64,000 bases of DNA, taken from the NCBI GenBank assembly GCA_904063045.1, contig CAJFCJ010000008.1, positions 1,054,001-1,118,000 on the forward strand, written 5' to 3'. The position numbers and the translations under genes are program-made. Source of the DNA: Dimorphilus gyrociliatus (Eukaryota > Annelida > Polychaeta > Dinophilidae). The notes below the pieces were generated by a model. That model had not been told where the DNA came from. It worked only from the letters and a program-made list of their open reading frames with translations, and searched no databases. Positions 50,020 to 62,049 of the stretch are shown here, piece by piece (the first letter of the stretch is position 1; every line of letters starts with the position of its first letter).

Positions 50020-51428
50020 TCATTTAGTTGCTGGTGTTCCTAACATTATTACGCCTGATTCCCTGCCCAGAAATTGAATTGGATTCTTTTTATGAAAGCA
50101 AACGAGTTCGGACAATGTTTGAAAGTTCTGCGTTAGAATAGAATAATATTAATATTTGATAAGAGAAAATTATTATCCAATAATAATTACAGGTTCATCC
50201 AATTTTTCCTCACCAATTGCGAAGTGACCATCTGATTTACGTCTTATTTTTATATTTAGGACCTTATATTTGCATAGGATCATTAGAGTGAAAGGCTGCT
50301 TCTGATTTCCCCCAGTAGATTTTCGGATAAGAAATGATCCGTTCTACAAGATAATCAACGAATTTATACAAATTATTAGGGTCAATCATGTTCAATTTCA
50401 ACCTGATTGATTTTTAAAAGCTTTTCATTGCCGTCTTTCCTAGAAATATCTCCATGATACCAAGGTTGATCTGCTGGTCGCAAAGATGATACTTTTGGTG
50501 GTTGTTTCTTTTTCCTCTCTGACTTTGGAATTTCTGGTAGAGGTCTGTTAGTATTTAGCAAACGGGGCAGTTCTTCTGACGAAATTTTTCTAGGTGATAT
50601 TCTACCTTCGACTATAGGATTTACTTGAAAGTTGTTTTCATTGCCATTTTGTAAACAAGGAGTTTGCCTTTCAGACAGTTTAGTCGGTTCCAAATAATCC
50701 TCCTCACCCAAATTGGGTTTAGTCGGAGCCAAGGGCAGATATTCGAAATTAGGTAAACTTGAACAATGATTATCTATGATAAGTAAAAAAATTGTTTGTT
50801 CAGCTCTTTTCTAATCTTAGATGATATTTCGATGATATTAACAGCGAAGTGTATGTATAGTATAAATGATATTAATTATAAACGGTCAATTATTACGAAT
50901 CATTTATCTCAAGGAGAAGGAAAACATTGATTTTTAATTTAAAACTTGAATAATCTATCCTCAAAATATTTATATCTATGCTATATATTTAATCTCACAA
51001 TTAGTCATTTAGTCATTGCCATGGGAAATTTCCCTCGATATTTTATTTTTTTTTTACTTGTATATTCTAACAGAAAGTTACAAATTTGTTAAATACTTAC
51101 AGCCTGTGTTCGGAATATTAAAGCATGGTGATCTATTGTTAGTGGTTTGAAAAGCATGATTGTCATTCGTTTCAGGCGCTAAACAATATCAATCAAATTT
51201 CTTTGTATCATAAAGTTACAAAAGAAAAGAAAGCTTACGTTGAAGATGTAAATTTCCAGTAATGTTTCTTCTCGGTATTTTCAAGCATCCCTTTCTATTT
51301 ATAATCATTCAAAAGACTTATTAAACAAGAAGCACATAAAGAAAAAGTTATATATTATAATCAAGATTATCATAATATTTAATCTATAAATACCCGATTT
51401 CTTCTTCTACATTCACGTAGGAAGGCAT
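50020..51428 (-). CDS. SLP-76/BLNK-like SH2 adaptor, copy 2
   Basis: Six exons: 51428-51394, 51294-51239, 51178-51101, 50773-50403, 50343-50191, 50127-50020; 266 residues. Short disordered N-terminus with candidate phosphotyrosines (SYVNVEEE, FEYLPLAP, GEEDYLEPT), Pro/Lys-rich stretch (LPEIPKSERKKKQPPK) and a C-terminal SH2 domain (WYHGDISRKDGNEKLL, GSFLIRKST with the phosphotyrosine-binding Arg, HFAIGEEKLDEP, TLSELVCFH). The layout, tyrosines then Pro-rich then C-terminal SH2, is that of the SLP-76/BLNK/CLNK family, which links tyrosine kinases to PLC and Rho pathways. It is followed upstream by a similar gene, so this is a tandem pair. Orthology to one vertebrate member cannot be set. Confidence 0.85.
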
Positions 51429-52099
51429 ACTTGTTCTTTAGTGTTTTGCATAAAGCTGTCTAATCTTCAACTTTCTAAACTATCGTCATATATGTTCTGT
51501 GCGACGTTTATACTCTGAGTAATAAATCGTTTGAGTCAAATCTAGGTAGTGATATAGGGCTTCTATCACGATTCTTAAGCTCTGGGCCTATATATTCTCT
51601 AGGTTTTTCCAATATGTAAATACCAAATACGTTCTTAAGTATACCCCAAAAACATGATAGGCTGATTATTTTTACTATTATATTTAGAGGTAGGCCCAAG
51701 AAATACGTTACGGATAAGTTTTGTAAGAATACGTGATATGAATCGCTTGGATTTTAATATTTATTATAAAATATATACAAAAATAGTTAGTTTACCGAGA
51801 GATGACTGTAAGATATACATATTTATAAACTTTTACACAATACTCCAAATGTAAATGCTTTTATTCATCGCTAGAATAAAACAATGTATGATTTTATAAG
51901 AATTACAAACAAACTCATTTTTATTCTTATATTCAGCTACTAATTCTTTTATGTAGTAATAGAATATATACCATGAATAACGAATAATCTCAATAATTTC
52001 TATATTAAACAGGAAATTGTGAAGTGCTTCCTATTTTGTAAAAATTCTGGAAAAGAATGATTTTGTCAATATTTGCTCCTTTCTTCTTTGAACTCCAAA
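51429..52099. other. Spacer between the tandem SH2 genes
   Basis: 671 bp, AT-rich, no exon. It must hold the 3' UTR of copy 1 and the promoter of copy 2. Confidence 0.5.
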
Positions 52100-54410
52100 C
52101 TAACAATCTTCATTTACTACCCAATCTTGTAGTATAACGGACACATCGTTGGATAAAGATAATGGTTCTTGTCGAAATTTTTCAATCATAGTGGCAACGC
52201 TTGGAAAGTACTAGAGAAAAAAAAACATAAGAATATAGATTCTATTCTCTTGAAAGCAATATGATCAATTTAACCTCTTCATTCGGTTTTTCCTCACCAA
52301 TTGCGTATCCCTCCCAGAGTCTGGGATATGGATTACGGATTCTACGAATTCGTAAATTAAATATTTTCGATTTGTCTTTAATCATAATAGTGTAGGGTTG
52401 GTTGGCTTTTTGAGAATCGCGAATTAAGAATGTACCATCCTGAAATATAAAGATTAACCTTTGAAATAGCATATAATACTCATCAATAAATCATTTATTA
52501 CCTTTTCGTTTTCTAATAGACTGTTTCCAAGGGGCCTTGTTATATTACCGTGGTACCATGGACATAGGTCAATGCTATTGCGTTTTTTGCTCTCTGCTTT
52601 TGCAATAAATGTAGGTTTATTCTCAATAGGTGGCTTTGGTAGTGGCATTCTCTTTCTACTGGAGTCGGATCCCGTGTCGGATGTATTAGAACTTCGATTT
52701 GAGCTTGGGTTCTTGGCTTTTGGTTGTGAAATAATCCTGTTCAGATCCTCTTTGAAAGAATCATCGATACGGTTTCCATTGCTATGATCACTTTGAATCT
52801 GATAAAAAGAAGCTGAGTTTTATATCAACGACATGTGAGACAAGCCTAAAATTGTCCATTTAGAATTTACTAACGGAGGTTTGGCTAATATCTTTAGCTA
52901 CCGACAACTCGGAAGCACGTGGTGTCAACCTTGTATCTGAAAGTCGGGGCTGTCTGCTATGAGTTATTGGAGGTGGTGATGGTGGTCGATTGGGATTGCG
53001 AAGCACTGGAAGCTCTTCATATTCAGGACTTGGAACTTCTTTACAGGGCTCAAAATTGTCATTTTCTGGTGACAAATAACCTAAAAATATAATAACAATC
53101 ATGTTTAAATTAACAGTTTAGAAAGTGATATTAAAGTTGAAGATTTTACCCTCAGATTCTGAAGAGGAGTAGCGAACTCTAGACTGAGGTTGCCTGTTTG
53201 GCCGGGGTGGTAGTTGAGGTGGTGAAGAAGGCGGGGAAACGTTCATATTGGCCTTTTTTTCTTTATTCTGATCGATACTAAATGGGAAAGAATTGTTAAT
53301 AGTATATATATATATTAGCATATAAGAATTTTATAAAATATACAACATATTCTGGACGTGCAAGTAAAGAATTATAGGAAAGAGAAAGACAGTAAAAACA
53401 ACACAACTACGAACAAAATTTCTTTACCTTTGTAACTCTTTTAAGCTCTTTTTTGAGTGAAATACATAAGAAAATATTCATAAAGTTACCGACTGGTGTC
53501 TGACTATTTTTTAAAGGCTCAATTTTCTTCCTTTTTCAGTGTTTAACGAAATGTACAGGCCAAATCTTTATTACACACAAAAAAAGATTTGAATATGTGT
53601 AAAATACTCCCCATTCTTCAAAACTTATTTATGTGTACAGAAATTTGCTATGCTATATATATATATATGTTATATATGCTATATATATTTAGCATTCAAA
53701 TTGAAAAGGTCGAGGTAACGATTAACTTTAACAACAGCACATTTAACTAGCGTTAAAAAGAAAAAATATTTTCATTAATACACAAGACAATTAATATTTT
53801 AACACAAGTCTTTGTTGATTAAAAGTCAAATGATATTTATCAATTTTTCTATTTAAAGAGATAATTCTCTAAAATGTTATAGATTTACATAATCACTTCT
53901 AAATCTCTTTTATATTAATATTTACCTTAAGAGCTTATTTAAGAACAAATCTCCGAATGTTACACTAATTCTCCTGCCAAGTCTAATGCCAATTTCTGTT
54001 AATTTTGATTTCTTTCTCTTTCGCACTTTCTCATTTTCTTTTTCAGATTCTTTTGGCTTTTCTTCTGTTTTTTCTTCTTTTTTTGACCAATTCCAAAGTG
54101 TTAAGCCGCTTGTCCGTCTTCTAGTTGGAAATTCTAATGATTCATACTGAACATCTTCAAACGATGAACTCTTACGTATTTCATTTGCAATTTGAATATC
54201 ATCAAAAATCTTTAATAATCCCTGAACATTTCCAATCGAATTTGAGCGACTTAATTTTTTCTTTAATGTTTTCTTTCTTTCCTCTGTTATTGTTACAACG
54301 TGCATTGATTCAGTAGTCTTTGGTAAATCTATTAAAGTTCTTGTTGGTTCTATATGGGATATCCTCTTAACTTCATCGTAGTTATTTTCATATATTTGAT
54401 TCTCATCCAT
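52100..54410 (-). CDS. SLP-76/BLNK-like SH2 adaptor, copy 1
   Basis: Seven exons: 54410-53926, 53445-53428 (18-nt microexon), 53277-53150, 53080-52875, 52798-52502, 52439-52275, 52210-52100; 469 residues, or 463 without the microexon. N-terminal tyrosine cluster (IYENNYDEV), basic stretch (KKTLKKKLSR), QYESLEF, proline-rich SH3 ligands (SPPQLPPRPNR, NPNRPPSPPP, MPLPKPP), GYLSPEND and PEYEELPV tyrosines, and a C-terminal SH2 (CPWYHGNITRPLGNS, GTFLIRDSQ, EGYAIGEEKPNEE). The SH2 shares the AIGEEK stretch with copy 2. Cytosolic scaffold by family; its kinase and partners here are unknown. The paired genes and a Rac-like GTPase nearby are only a suggestive context. Confidence 0.86.
53428..53445 (-). 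other. 18-nt candidate microexon of SH2 adaptor copy 1
   Basis: Phase 2 at both ends, preceded by AAGAG and followed by GTAAAG, adding six residues (LKELQ-type). Joining the flanking exons without it also keeps frame. It is supported only by splice sites and phase. Confidence 0.4.
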
Positions 54411-55458
54411 TAATAAAATTGTTCTTCGGTTCTTCGACTATAAACTATATAGAATAATGAAAAAAAACTTGATTGATAATGTTGAATGCAGAAAATTAGT
54501 CCTGTTTCTCTAAATACTAAAGCTCTTATGATTTTGGGTTTTGTTCTAAGAATATACATCTGGGAATTATGAACTTTTACTATCTTTCAACTTTGACAAC
54601 AATTTTTTTTCATATTAGAGAAAGCATAAATTATCGATTCTATTCTTTAAACAATATAACGGCTACTTTGTTATCGTTTATCTACGCAACGATTCAATAT
54701 GTTATAATTGAATATTTTATATTGTTTCTAGAAGAATTTCTACTTCTAGAATCTTAATCCTGATAATAACACTAAAAAAGTAATAAGAAGTAGATAATTA
54801 ATTGGTAAAAAATATATTCAAAAAACACCTTTTCGAACAAAATCTCTAATAGGTATCGAGTTAGTTAGTAGAGCTTGCACATCAGATATAAAATAATAAA
54901 AACTAACCGCGTCAATCGTGAGGTAATGATTGATAAGAGTTTAAATATAGCTCATAAAACAAAAATGTCACGAGTCTAAAGTAAAGTTGAGAAACAATTA
55001 GATGTTAATTCTGTATATTCAACTTTAATTATCTTCTCTTTTGTTTTTTGACGATAAATATTAAAAGAACGTAGTTTTTGATGCAATTGTAAAATCTATT
55101 TTTAAATTTCCCCTCTATTTCTAGCTATAAGTAACGAAACGATTTTTATTCATATTAACATTTAGATTTGCTTTTTCACTTAGTGAAGTTGATGACTACA
55201 ACGAGCACCGGAAGTTTACTATCTCAACAAACACTCTTATATTACAATCTTAGTTCTATAAATATTTCTACTCTATATACACATTATAGTAATATTTATG
55301 TTTTACGGTTTCTTAACCTAAATTGAATAGCAAAATCATATCAAGTTATTCAAAGTCTTTAGCTTCTGAGATGCAAAAAAGATTGTTTTTTAATTCTATT
55401 CTTATGTATTTTCCTCTCAAGAAAAGTTATGTAAAAATGTAATGTAAACATAAAGCCA
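54411..55458. other. Intergenic, SH2 adaptor 5' flank and MRPL43 3' flank
   Basis: About 1 kb, AT-rich. The hydrophobic 62-codon frame at 54569-54757 has no family support and is not annotated. Confidence 0.5.
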
Positions 55459-56212
55459 TTAAGTTGTTTTCTTCATATCTTTTTCTCTTAAGTTTTTAGC
55501 TAATTCCAGTAACTTTTCGGTCGCTGTTAACTCATCTCTTTTCATTTCCAATAATTTTTTGTCAGTGTAATCTGAAATGTTCATTGAAGAATCTTTATTC
55601 GTCCAAGGTGTCCATACTCCTTGGATTGAGGGTGAATCTGTATGTTGGCTTTTTCGTAATCGTACAATTTCAATGCCTGATCTCGTTCTCAGATGTTCCA
55701 ACCATTTCATGATATCATCAGGATTTAGGCAATTAATATTTTTTACAACAGTGTTTCCATTTAAAAATTCGGCCACGACTCTAGCAGTGTGATGTCTTCT
55801 CGGTTGTATATAAACTGCTGTACCTGGATTTTCTCTTGAGAAGTCAATAAGATGCTTTTCTATGTAGTCTCTGAGAATAAAAAAGTTATTAAGTTCACAT
55901 TCTATGTAGAAAACATTTTTCTGGTTTATAAATTTTTCTATATTGACCTTCAGTTTTATGCATTAGCTTAAAACATTCCAAGTGTCAATTTTTTTGCAGT
56001 TTATATATTTACTACGAGCACCATGCCTTTGGCAGACAACTTTCAAAAATTTTATATTGATAATCAACGAATCTAAGTTACCTTGTGCCTCTGCTTCCAC
56101 CTGAAGATTTACAAAATTTAAATGTTAATCTTTGCAGTTGACATACATATCGGCCAGCTCCATTCTGCAGGACGCTTTTTACAAAATCACTTGGTATTGC
56201 TCGACCGGACAT
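55459..56212 (-). CDS. MRPL43: Mitochondrial ribosomal protein mL43 (MRPL43)
   Basis: Structural protein of the large mitoribosomal subunit with a thioredoxin-like fold (L51/S25/CI-B8 domain). Two exons: 56212-56082 and 55870-55459; 180 residues. Matches to the family: [20 protein letters not shown] and LQRLTFKFC at the N-terminus, [46 protein letters not shown], then [11 protein letters not shown] and [17 protein letters not shown]. The short charged tail ([13 protein letters not shown]) varies between species. Start chosen at the first ATG, as in relatives. Its promoter gap (745 bp) is shared with the LRR gene. Confidence 0.95.
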
Positions 56213-56957
56213 GCTGCGACCTTCACCTAAATTAGTATTATAATTATTTTCGTATTTTTTTGTAAATAAAAAAAATGCATCAGTTTATTCATGTGTTCTT
56301 TATCATTCAAATAATTTTAATTAACTAATGGTAAAATTATGTTTCTGAACGTAAAAAAGAAGAGTAATGTAGCCCCTCTGACATCTGGCGGTAAAAAGTT
56401 AAGGAGGTGGGGAGTGAAGTGCTTTTCAACGACAAAAACAAAGTCATAACTTTTTCATTCAACGATGAAATAAGAGAGAAAAAATAAGATACACAGAAAC
56501 AGTACCATGGGAGGGGTATAGAAGATGCCTGCAGTCAGGCTGAGTGAGTGGAGAAAGGCTATTGAAACATTATAATTAAGGTGAAAAGGCCCCTATAAGA
56601 TATAATTAGTTCAATTTACGTTAAATAAGTAAACTAACAAGATTTTACTTAATTAAGAAAATGGATGGATAAAAATAAAAAATTTAAAATTACTTTTAAG
56701 TAGCTTAATTTTAAAAGTATAGATAAGGAGAATTATAAGAATTTAAATTAATTAGTTTCTAATTTAAACAGCTCTTTATCTAAGAAATTACAAATTAAAC
56801 TTTATATAAGAAACGAACAAAAACAATTTTCCTTTCTAGTTTCAATGTTGTTTGATTATTTTACTACTATTAGAAAATATATTTTATATAGAGGGCGCTG
56901 TTCTATAAAAAATGACTCAGATATTATAGCAAGTTAAAATTCTTATTGAAAAGAGGA
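56213..56957. promoter_or_regulatory. Divergent spacer, MRPL43 (-) and LRR gene (+)
   Basis: 745 bp, no exon. AGAGGGCGCTG at about 56891-56901, some 60 bp before the LRR start codon, resembles a CTCF-type core. ACATCTGGCGG occurs at about 56379. Confidence 0.4.
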
Positions 56958-57433
56958 ATGGCGGCCACTACGGCACTGATCGTACAAAGGATTAATTTGG
57001 CTAAAGATACTCAATGCTTAGGTTGAAATTCTTCACATATAGATTTAAATATATTCATTTATAAATATACTAACAAAAATTTACAATTTATACATTATAT
57101 CTCACTTTATAAGCATAGTATATCAAACTTTTTTTTTCAGATCTGAACAATTGTGATCTTGTTAAAATTCCCGATGCCGTTTATTTTTTATTAAAAGGCA
57201 CACCCATTTATGAAATTAATCTATCCGATAATCTATTAGAAAAAATACCTGAAAAATTTTATAAAGCATTTAATTTGTTAAAAAAGTTAAAGTTAAAAAA
57301 TAACAAATTAAAAAGTTTAGGTAAATTAGAGTTCTTGAATAAACTCGAAGAATTAGATATTAGAAATAATGAATTTGATGATGAAACAAAACAATATCTG
57401 TCAACAATTTCTGATTATAAAGTTGAATATTGA
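56958..57433 (+). CDS. Small leucine-rich repeat protein, LRRC20-like
   Basis: Two exons, 56958-57021 and 57141-57433, 118 residues. The second exon has no internal ATG, so the gene is easily missed. The N-terminus (MAATTALIVQRINLAKDTQC) leads into four to five LRRs: LNNCDLVKIPDAVY, IYEINLSDNLLEKIP, LLKKLKLKNNKLKSL, LEELDIRNNEFDD. The opening repeat and helix resemble LRRC20, but vertebrate LRRC20 is longer (about 184). The function of LRRC20 is not established; LRRs usually bind proteins. The first donor is GTTGAA. The start codon is inside a YY1-like ATGGCGGCC. A close alternative is a truncated member of another SDS22-type group. Confidence 0.75.
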
Positions 57434-58101
57434 AAATAATATTTTGTGTTTGTGAGCATGATTATTATTGGTTGGCTTTCTTATGTTTAAAAGAAGGAAA
57501 TAAACTTAAAAGTATGCCTATGAATAGTAAAGAATATAATAGAATTATAATCAACTTCATATCATAGATGATATCTGGCTTTGTAATAGTAGATCTGGAT
57601 ATTTTCACATACAAAAACAATTATAATTTATATAGCTGAAACTGGCTCTTTGGAAAGAGACATTTTCTAATGGAAACAAGATTATAGGATATGATCATTC
57701 GAATTATTTAATAAATCTATAACAAATAATAATGTTGTCAGCTATTGATAAAGTGTACATTTTCGTTTACCATGATGCAACAAAGTTAAAGCAACAAAAA
57801 AAACGTCGAACTATTTCTCAATGCTGATTGGCTGTTAAAAATATCAACTTGTAAATAAGAAAGATGGCCGAGCGGAATTTTAAATAGCGACGTGTTTCAT
57901 CCTTACTGCAGCTGTTTAGTTGGGCAATAAGAAATGAATATAGTGCCACATGCGACAGTAAGTTTTGATTATTTATTAGGAAAATACATCGTAATTTACT
58001 AATTACTGTAACATATTTATTTATCATTATCATGGTACTGTCAATATACTATGTATTCACTAAAGATTTTCTTGAGTCAACTAATACTGTGTTTCCAGCA
58101 G
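57434..58101. promoter_or_regulatory. Rho gene 5' region with a candidate upstream coding exon
   Basis: An AAGATGGCCGAG YY1-like motif lies at 57861-57872. An ATG-starting segment 57934-57957 (8 codons) ends at a GTAAGT donor and would splice in frame to 58099, adding a short N-terminal extension or a 5' UTR exon to the Rho GTPase. Confidence 0.45.
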
Positions 58102-58845
58102 ATGATGTCGCAACCAAAAGCCATGAAATGCGTAGTTGTCGGCGATGGAACAGTGGGAAAAACATGCATGTTAATATCGTATACTACTGATAGTTTTCCG
58201 GGAGAGTATGTTCCTACTGTGTGAGTAATATAGCATCACTTGGCTTAATCATACTCCGTATAATAGCTTTGATCCTTTATGACTCTGTTTTATTTATCCA
58301 GATTTGATAACTATACAGCATCTCTAATGGTTGATGGAATATCTGTAAATTTAGGTCTTTGGGATACAGCAGGACAAGAAGATTATGACAGATTAAGACC
58401 TTTATCATATCCACAAACCGACATCTTCCTTATCTGCTTTAGCGTTGTCAGTCCACCGTCTTTCGATAATGTTACGACCAAATGGTGCAAAGAAATTAGG
58501 CACCATTGTCCAGACGCACCAGTCGTTTTGGTTGGTTAGTAAGAAAATATTCATACTTTATCTATCTCATTAAGTCTCTGGTTTATAACGAATCTACATT
58601 TTACAGGCACAAAAATAGATTTGAGGGAAGATAAAGGAACATTATCGGAATTATCTTCGCAAAACCTGCAGCCAATAAAAAGGGAACAGGGCGTTAAACT
58701 AGCTTCGAAAATTCGGGCTGTAAAGTACATGGAATGTTCAGCATTAACGCAAAGAGGACTGAAACAAGTATTCGAAGAAGCGGTTAGAGCTGTATTATCA
58801 CCTCAGCCGCAAATTAAACAGCAAAGAAAATGTACATTACTCTAG
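58102..58845 (+). CDS. Rac-family small GTPase, Mtl/MIG-2/RhoG type
   Basis: Molecular switch for actin dynamics and cell migration. Exons: 58102-58220, 58302-58534, 58607-58845; 195-196 residues depending on which of two adjacent ATGs (58102, 58105) is used. P-loop GDGTVGKTC, switch I YVPTVFDNY, switch [18 protein letters not shown]4 TKIDLRED, G5 ECSALTQ, polybasic [12 protein letters not shown] box ending in Leu (predicts geranylgeranylation). [13 protein letters not shown] and [13 protein letters not shown] are closer to fly Mtl and vertebrate RhoG than to Rac1 (which has AVGKT). All nucleotide-binding residues are intact. An in-frame upstream exon may extend the N-terminus. Confidence 0.94.
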
Positions 58846-59610
58846 GAATTATTTAGTTTGGAAATTTTTTTCGTGCTATATACAGTATATGTTGCTAGTC
58901 GAGGAGTATTTTCGTTTTTTTTTTCTGCCGATTTTTCGGTAACAAAAAGTTATTTTTTATCAATTTTTGTTTGTTTGTTTATTATTTAGAATTTTGCTTC
59001 AAAAGCGTAAATGAGAAATGCTAAAATTAGATCTTTCTTCTTCTTTTTTATACTTAAAGTATACAAAACTATATATATATATAGTATATACAATCTGTTT
59101 ACCTACAGATGGAGCTGAATATCTCTTTTTAATTAAATTTGTTCTCGATTGTGATACTAGTCTATATATCGTCGTGTTTAATTATCTTGTCACTGTAAGC
59201 AAATGCACAAAAATTCGTTTGTAAACGAAAAAATTGGTTAGTAGAATGAAACTTAAAAAAAAATATTCTTTTTTTTTCTCGCTTCAAAACGCAAAGTTTG
59301 TATTTTATGCCAGGAGATCACAACTACTTCGTTTTTTTTAAATAAACAGTTGCATTGTTGTTGCAAAAAAAAAATAAAGTAATTTTTCGAGTAACAGTAT
59401 GAGTTGAATTAGAATAAGAACGAGAGAGAAAGGGAAGAAGTGTTCGTGTCTATCACTCTCTATACATTGACGTCGCAAACGAAGGGAAAATTTTTTCACT
59501 CAAGTTATCATATAAACTATGAGTACTAGATGGCAATACACGTATTGGTTCTCCTTCTTAAAGCTTTGCAGAAGAAAATCCATCTAATAAGTAACATATA
59601 TATACATATA

Positions 59611-59645
<35 letters not shown>

Positions 59646-59730
59646 GTATATATATTTAGATACAAATAACATTTTTCCCATAAATTTTGTGGTAGCACCT
59701 CAAAAGGAGAGGAAGCAATTGACTTTTCTT
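58846..59730. other. Convergent spacer, Rho and MOSPD 3' ends
   Basis: 885 bp, T-rich with poly-A runs, no exon. It holds a long imperfect TA repeat (59595-59656), which can form cruciforms. Confidence 0.5.
59595..59656. repeat. TA/ATAC microsatellite
   Basis: About 60 bases of TA repeats with interruptions in the Rho/MOSPD spacer. Confidence 0.8.
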
Positions 59731-60813
59731 TTATTTAGCAGTTTGTTTATGTAAAAAGAGTATGAGAAACATGGCTGAAAAAGAAAAATTGAGATACTTA
59801 GCTGTTATTAAGTTAGGCAGTAAATTTGAAAGCACTTACTTCCTATAAACGTCACAAACACCAACTGGTACTTATTCAGTTTGAATAACACAGGTCCAGA
59901 TTCCTCGCCTTTCGATGACTCGACGTCGCAAAAAAAGACGATAAAACCTGAGATTAAAGAAGCTACAAGGGCGAAGGCACTAAATAAATCCGTTTGCCCA
60001 ACTTCTGACCGTTTTTCCACATTAACTAAATGATCAATAAATTGACAAAACGATTTACTTGTTATTTGATGAACATGTATATCAATATGTAAGTTTTGTT
60101 TACCTGTCAGGCTATCGCTTTCTTTGGGTTTTGTGGTTTTTTGACTCTTATCAGCATTAGATTCATTATCAGTTGATAAAGAATCTTTATCTTTGTCATA
60201 GACAACTCGACATGAAATTTTCTCTTCACCTTTTAAAGAAAAGAGGAAGGATATATTTTAAACAAAAGGGATATGGCAGCAAAGAGTAACAAATTTGTCA
60301 GTTCTATTAAATTTTCCAATGTATCAAAAAGCAAACTTACTAAGCTTATTTTGTTTACTATCCACCCGCATGAGTAGTACAGAATCATATTTTCCAATAT
60401 TATATTCGTTGATTTGCATATGTCGTACTTCTCTATTTAATCGAAAAAACATAGTTTTTTATTATTATTATAATAGATAGGTCATGAAGTTGAAAATAGA
60501 AATAGTGTCCAACTTACAATAAAAATGTGTTTCGAGGTGGAACATGAAAAAATTGTCTGGACAACTGCAGCCTTTTTTTAGAACTTACTGAAGCTGTATG
60601 AATGTTATAGATTACGTTATTGTTTTCGGTTTGTAGAACGTAAAAACATTTACAGTGTTCTATAAATAAATTATCATATTAATAAACACCTTGAAAGTCA
60701 AATCTTGCATTCGACGGATTCATTACACGAATAGTTTGGACGCTGCATGATTCGGACGATTTAACGTAGAATAGAATTTCCTTTGGTAGAGCCACAAATG
60801 TTTTGTCTGTCAT
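59731..60813 (-). CDS. Motile sperm domain protein, MOSPD1/3-like
   Basis: ER-membrane MSP-domain protein of the VAP superfamily; MOSPD1/3 bind FFNT-type motifs at organelle contact sites. Six exons: 60813-60690, 60593-60518, 60432-60341, 60229-60104, 60025-59840, 59774-59731; 215 residues (human MOSPD1 213). MSP domain: LPKEILFYVKSSES, IRVMNPSNARFDFQ, HVPPRNTFLLEVRH. It is followed by a charged linker and two C-terminal hydrophobic spans (SAFALVASLISGFIVFF and QLVFVTFIGTMFLILFLH) with CDVES between them, as in MOSPD1. The basic residues that VAPs use to bind FFAT phosphate are not evident. The exon 2 start was set by aligning to the family; an earlier AG would add an unlikely insert. Confidence 0.87.
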
Positions 60814-62049
60814 CGTTCCTTGACCACTCTATTCAACATACGAAAATTTATTATTATTTCATAATCCAATGAAAGTATCTGTCAATTAAATTAGTATCAA
60901 CCTAAAAATCGTATTACATAATAAAAGTTTGTTGATTATCTTTAGGCTATAAACATTTCAATCGCAATAGCCTAATAAAGACAAAGAACATACTGATTTC
61001 TCTACTTACTGAAAATTATAAATCGTAATTTCTCTTGTCTTGCTTGAAACAAGCATTTGTTGATTTGAACGATTCCGTTAACGAGCTAAGCTTCTACTAA
61101 ATAATGATTGCAAGTTGTTTATTTACATCTGCAGATTTATTTCTTCGTAATGTTCAGCGACCTCGTTGTACAATAATGCAATGGCGGATACAGTATTTTC
61201 AAATGGCGTAAGATGTTTTCGTTAATGGCGGCCATTTTTGAATTATTTGTGAAGTCAGCATTAGAAGAAGGAATTTAAAATAATATTTTTCACAGAATAT
61301 TTTGCCTTTTTTTTTTAAAGTTTACCGCTTACTTTCGATTTGTAAAATATATTTAAATTATATTTACTTCGTACATAGGTTAAAAAACGATCAATACTAT
61401 TTTATAAATAAATGTATTTACTATAGCGTATATATAAATGTTATAAAATACAATAAGATGTCATAAATTAACAAAAATTCTTAGATGATTATTCCATATT
61501 GTACGTATCTAGGTTCTAAAAACAATATGTTGCTCTATTTTTCTGAAACGTAAATTATAATTATCCTTGTCCATCATTGATGGCAAAAATAAAAGAGAGG
61601 ATAACAAAATTGAAAGAATATTTTTAAAAGTAATATAAAATAAAGAGAATTTTCAATCAAAGACCTGTATGTGACACAAGGCACGCAAATTGAATTTTTC
61701 CTAGCCGTTACAATTAATGATCTGGGAAATGCCATGACTTGGACGTGACATTCTGTAAAATTATAATATCTTCATAGGAAAAACTTAATATAATGTAAAA
61801 GGCGAAAAAGAGAAAGAGAACAGAAAGATAAAATGAGTTAATGATGAAGAAAATGCATATGAAATTATGCATAGAAAAGACTTTGTTATTAGAAATAAGG
61901 ATGTTCATTATAACTAAAGAGATTTTTTTTTGAAAAGAAAACGAAATCTCATTAAACGATGAGCGATAAAGAATATACTTTGGAAAGTGGCACTGCGGCG
62001 AATCTTTGCAGTTCGCGTGCCTGTCAGCCAGAGGATTTTCATTCGCCCG
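60814..62049. promoter_or_regulatory. Divergent spacer, MOSPD (-) and claudin-like gene (+), with YY1-like sites
   Basis: 1.2 kb. YY1-like motifs at 61178-61190 (GCAATGGCGGATA) and 61223-61238 (TTAATGGCGGCCATTTT; the latter contains the palindromic ATGGCGGCCAT). The rest is AT-rich. ORFs at 61714-62076 overlap the claudin-like 5' UTR and are not believed. Confidence 0.45.

Noticed and set aside
54569..54757. 62-codon hydrophobic frame, possible membrane microprotein
   Set aside because: Composition as expected from AT-rich random sequence, and no supporting promoter or splice context.
60594..60664. Longer exon 2 for the MOSPD gene, starting at an upstream AG
   Set aside because: It stays open but inserts residues in the MSP sheet. 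The acceptor at 60594-60595 restores the family alignment.
59731..60813. First read as a VAPA/VAPB orthologue
   Set aside because: The C-terminus has two spans with CDVES between them, and the linker lacks a VAP coiled coil; length and order match MOSPD1/3.
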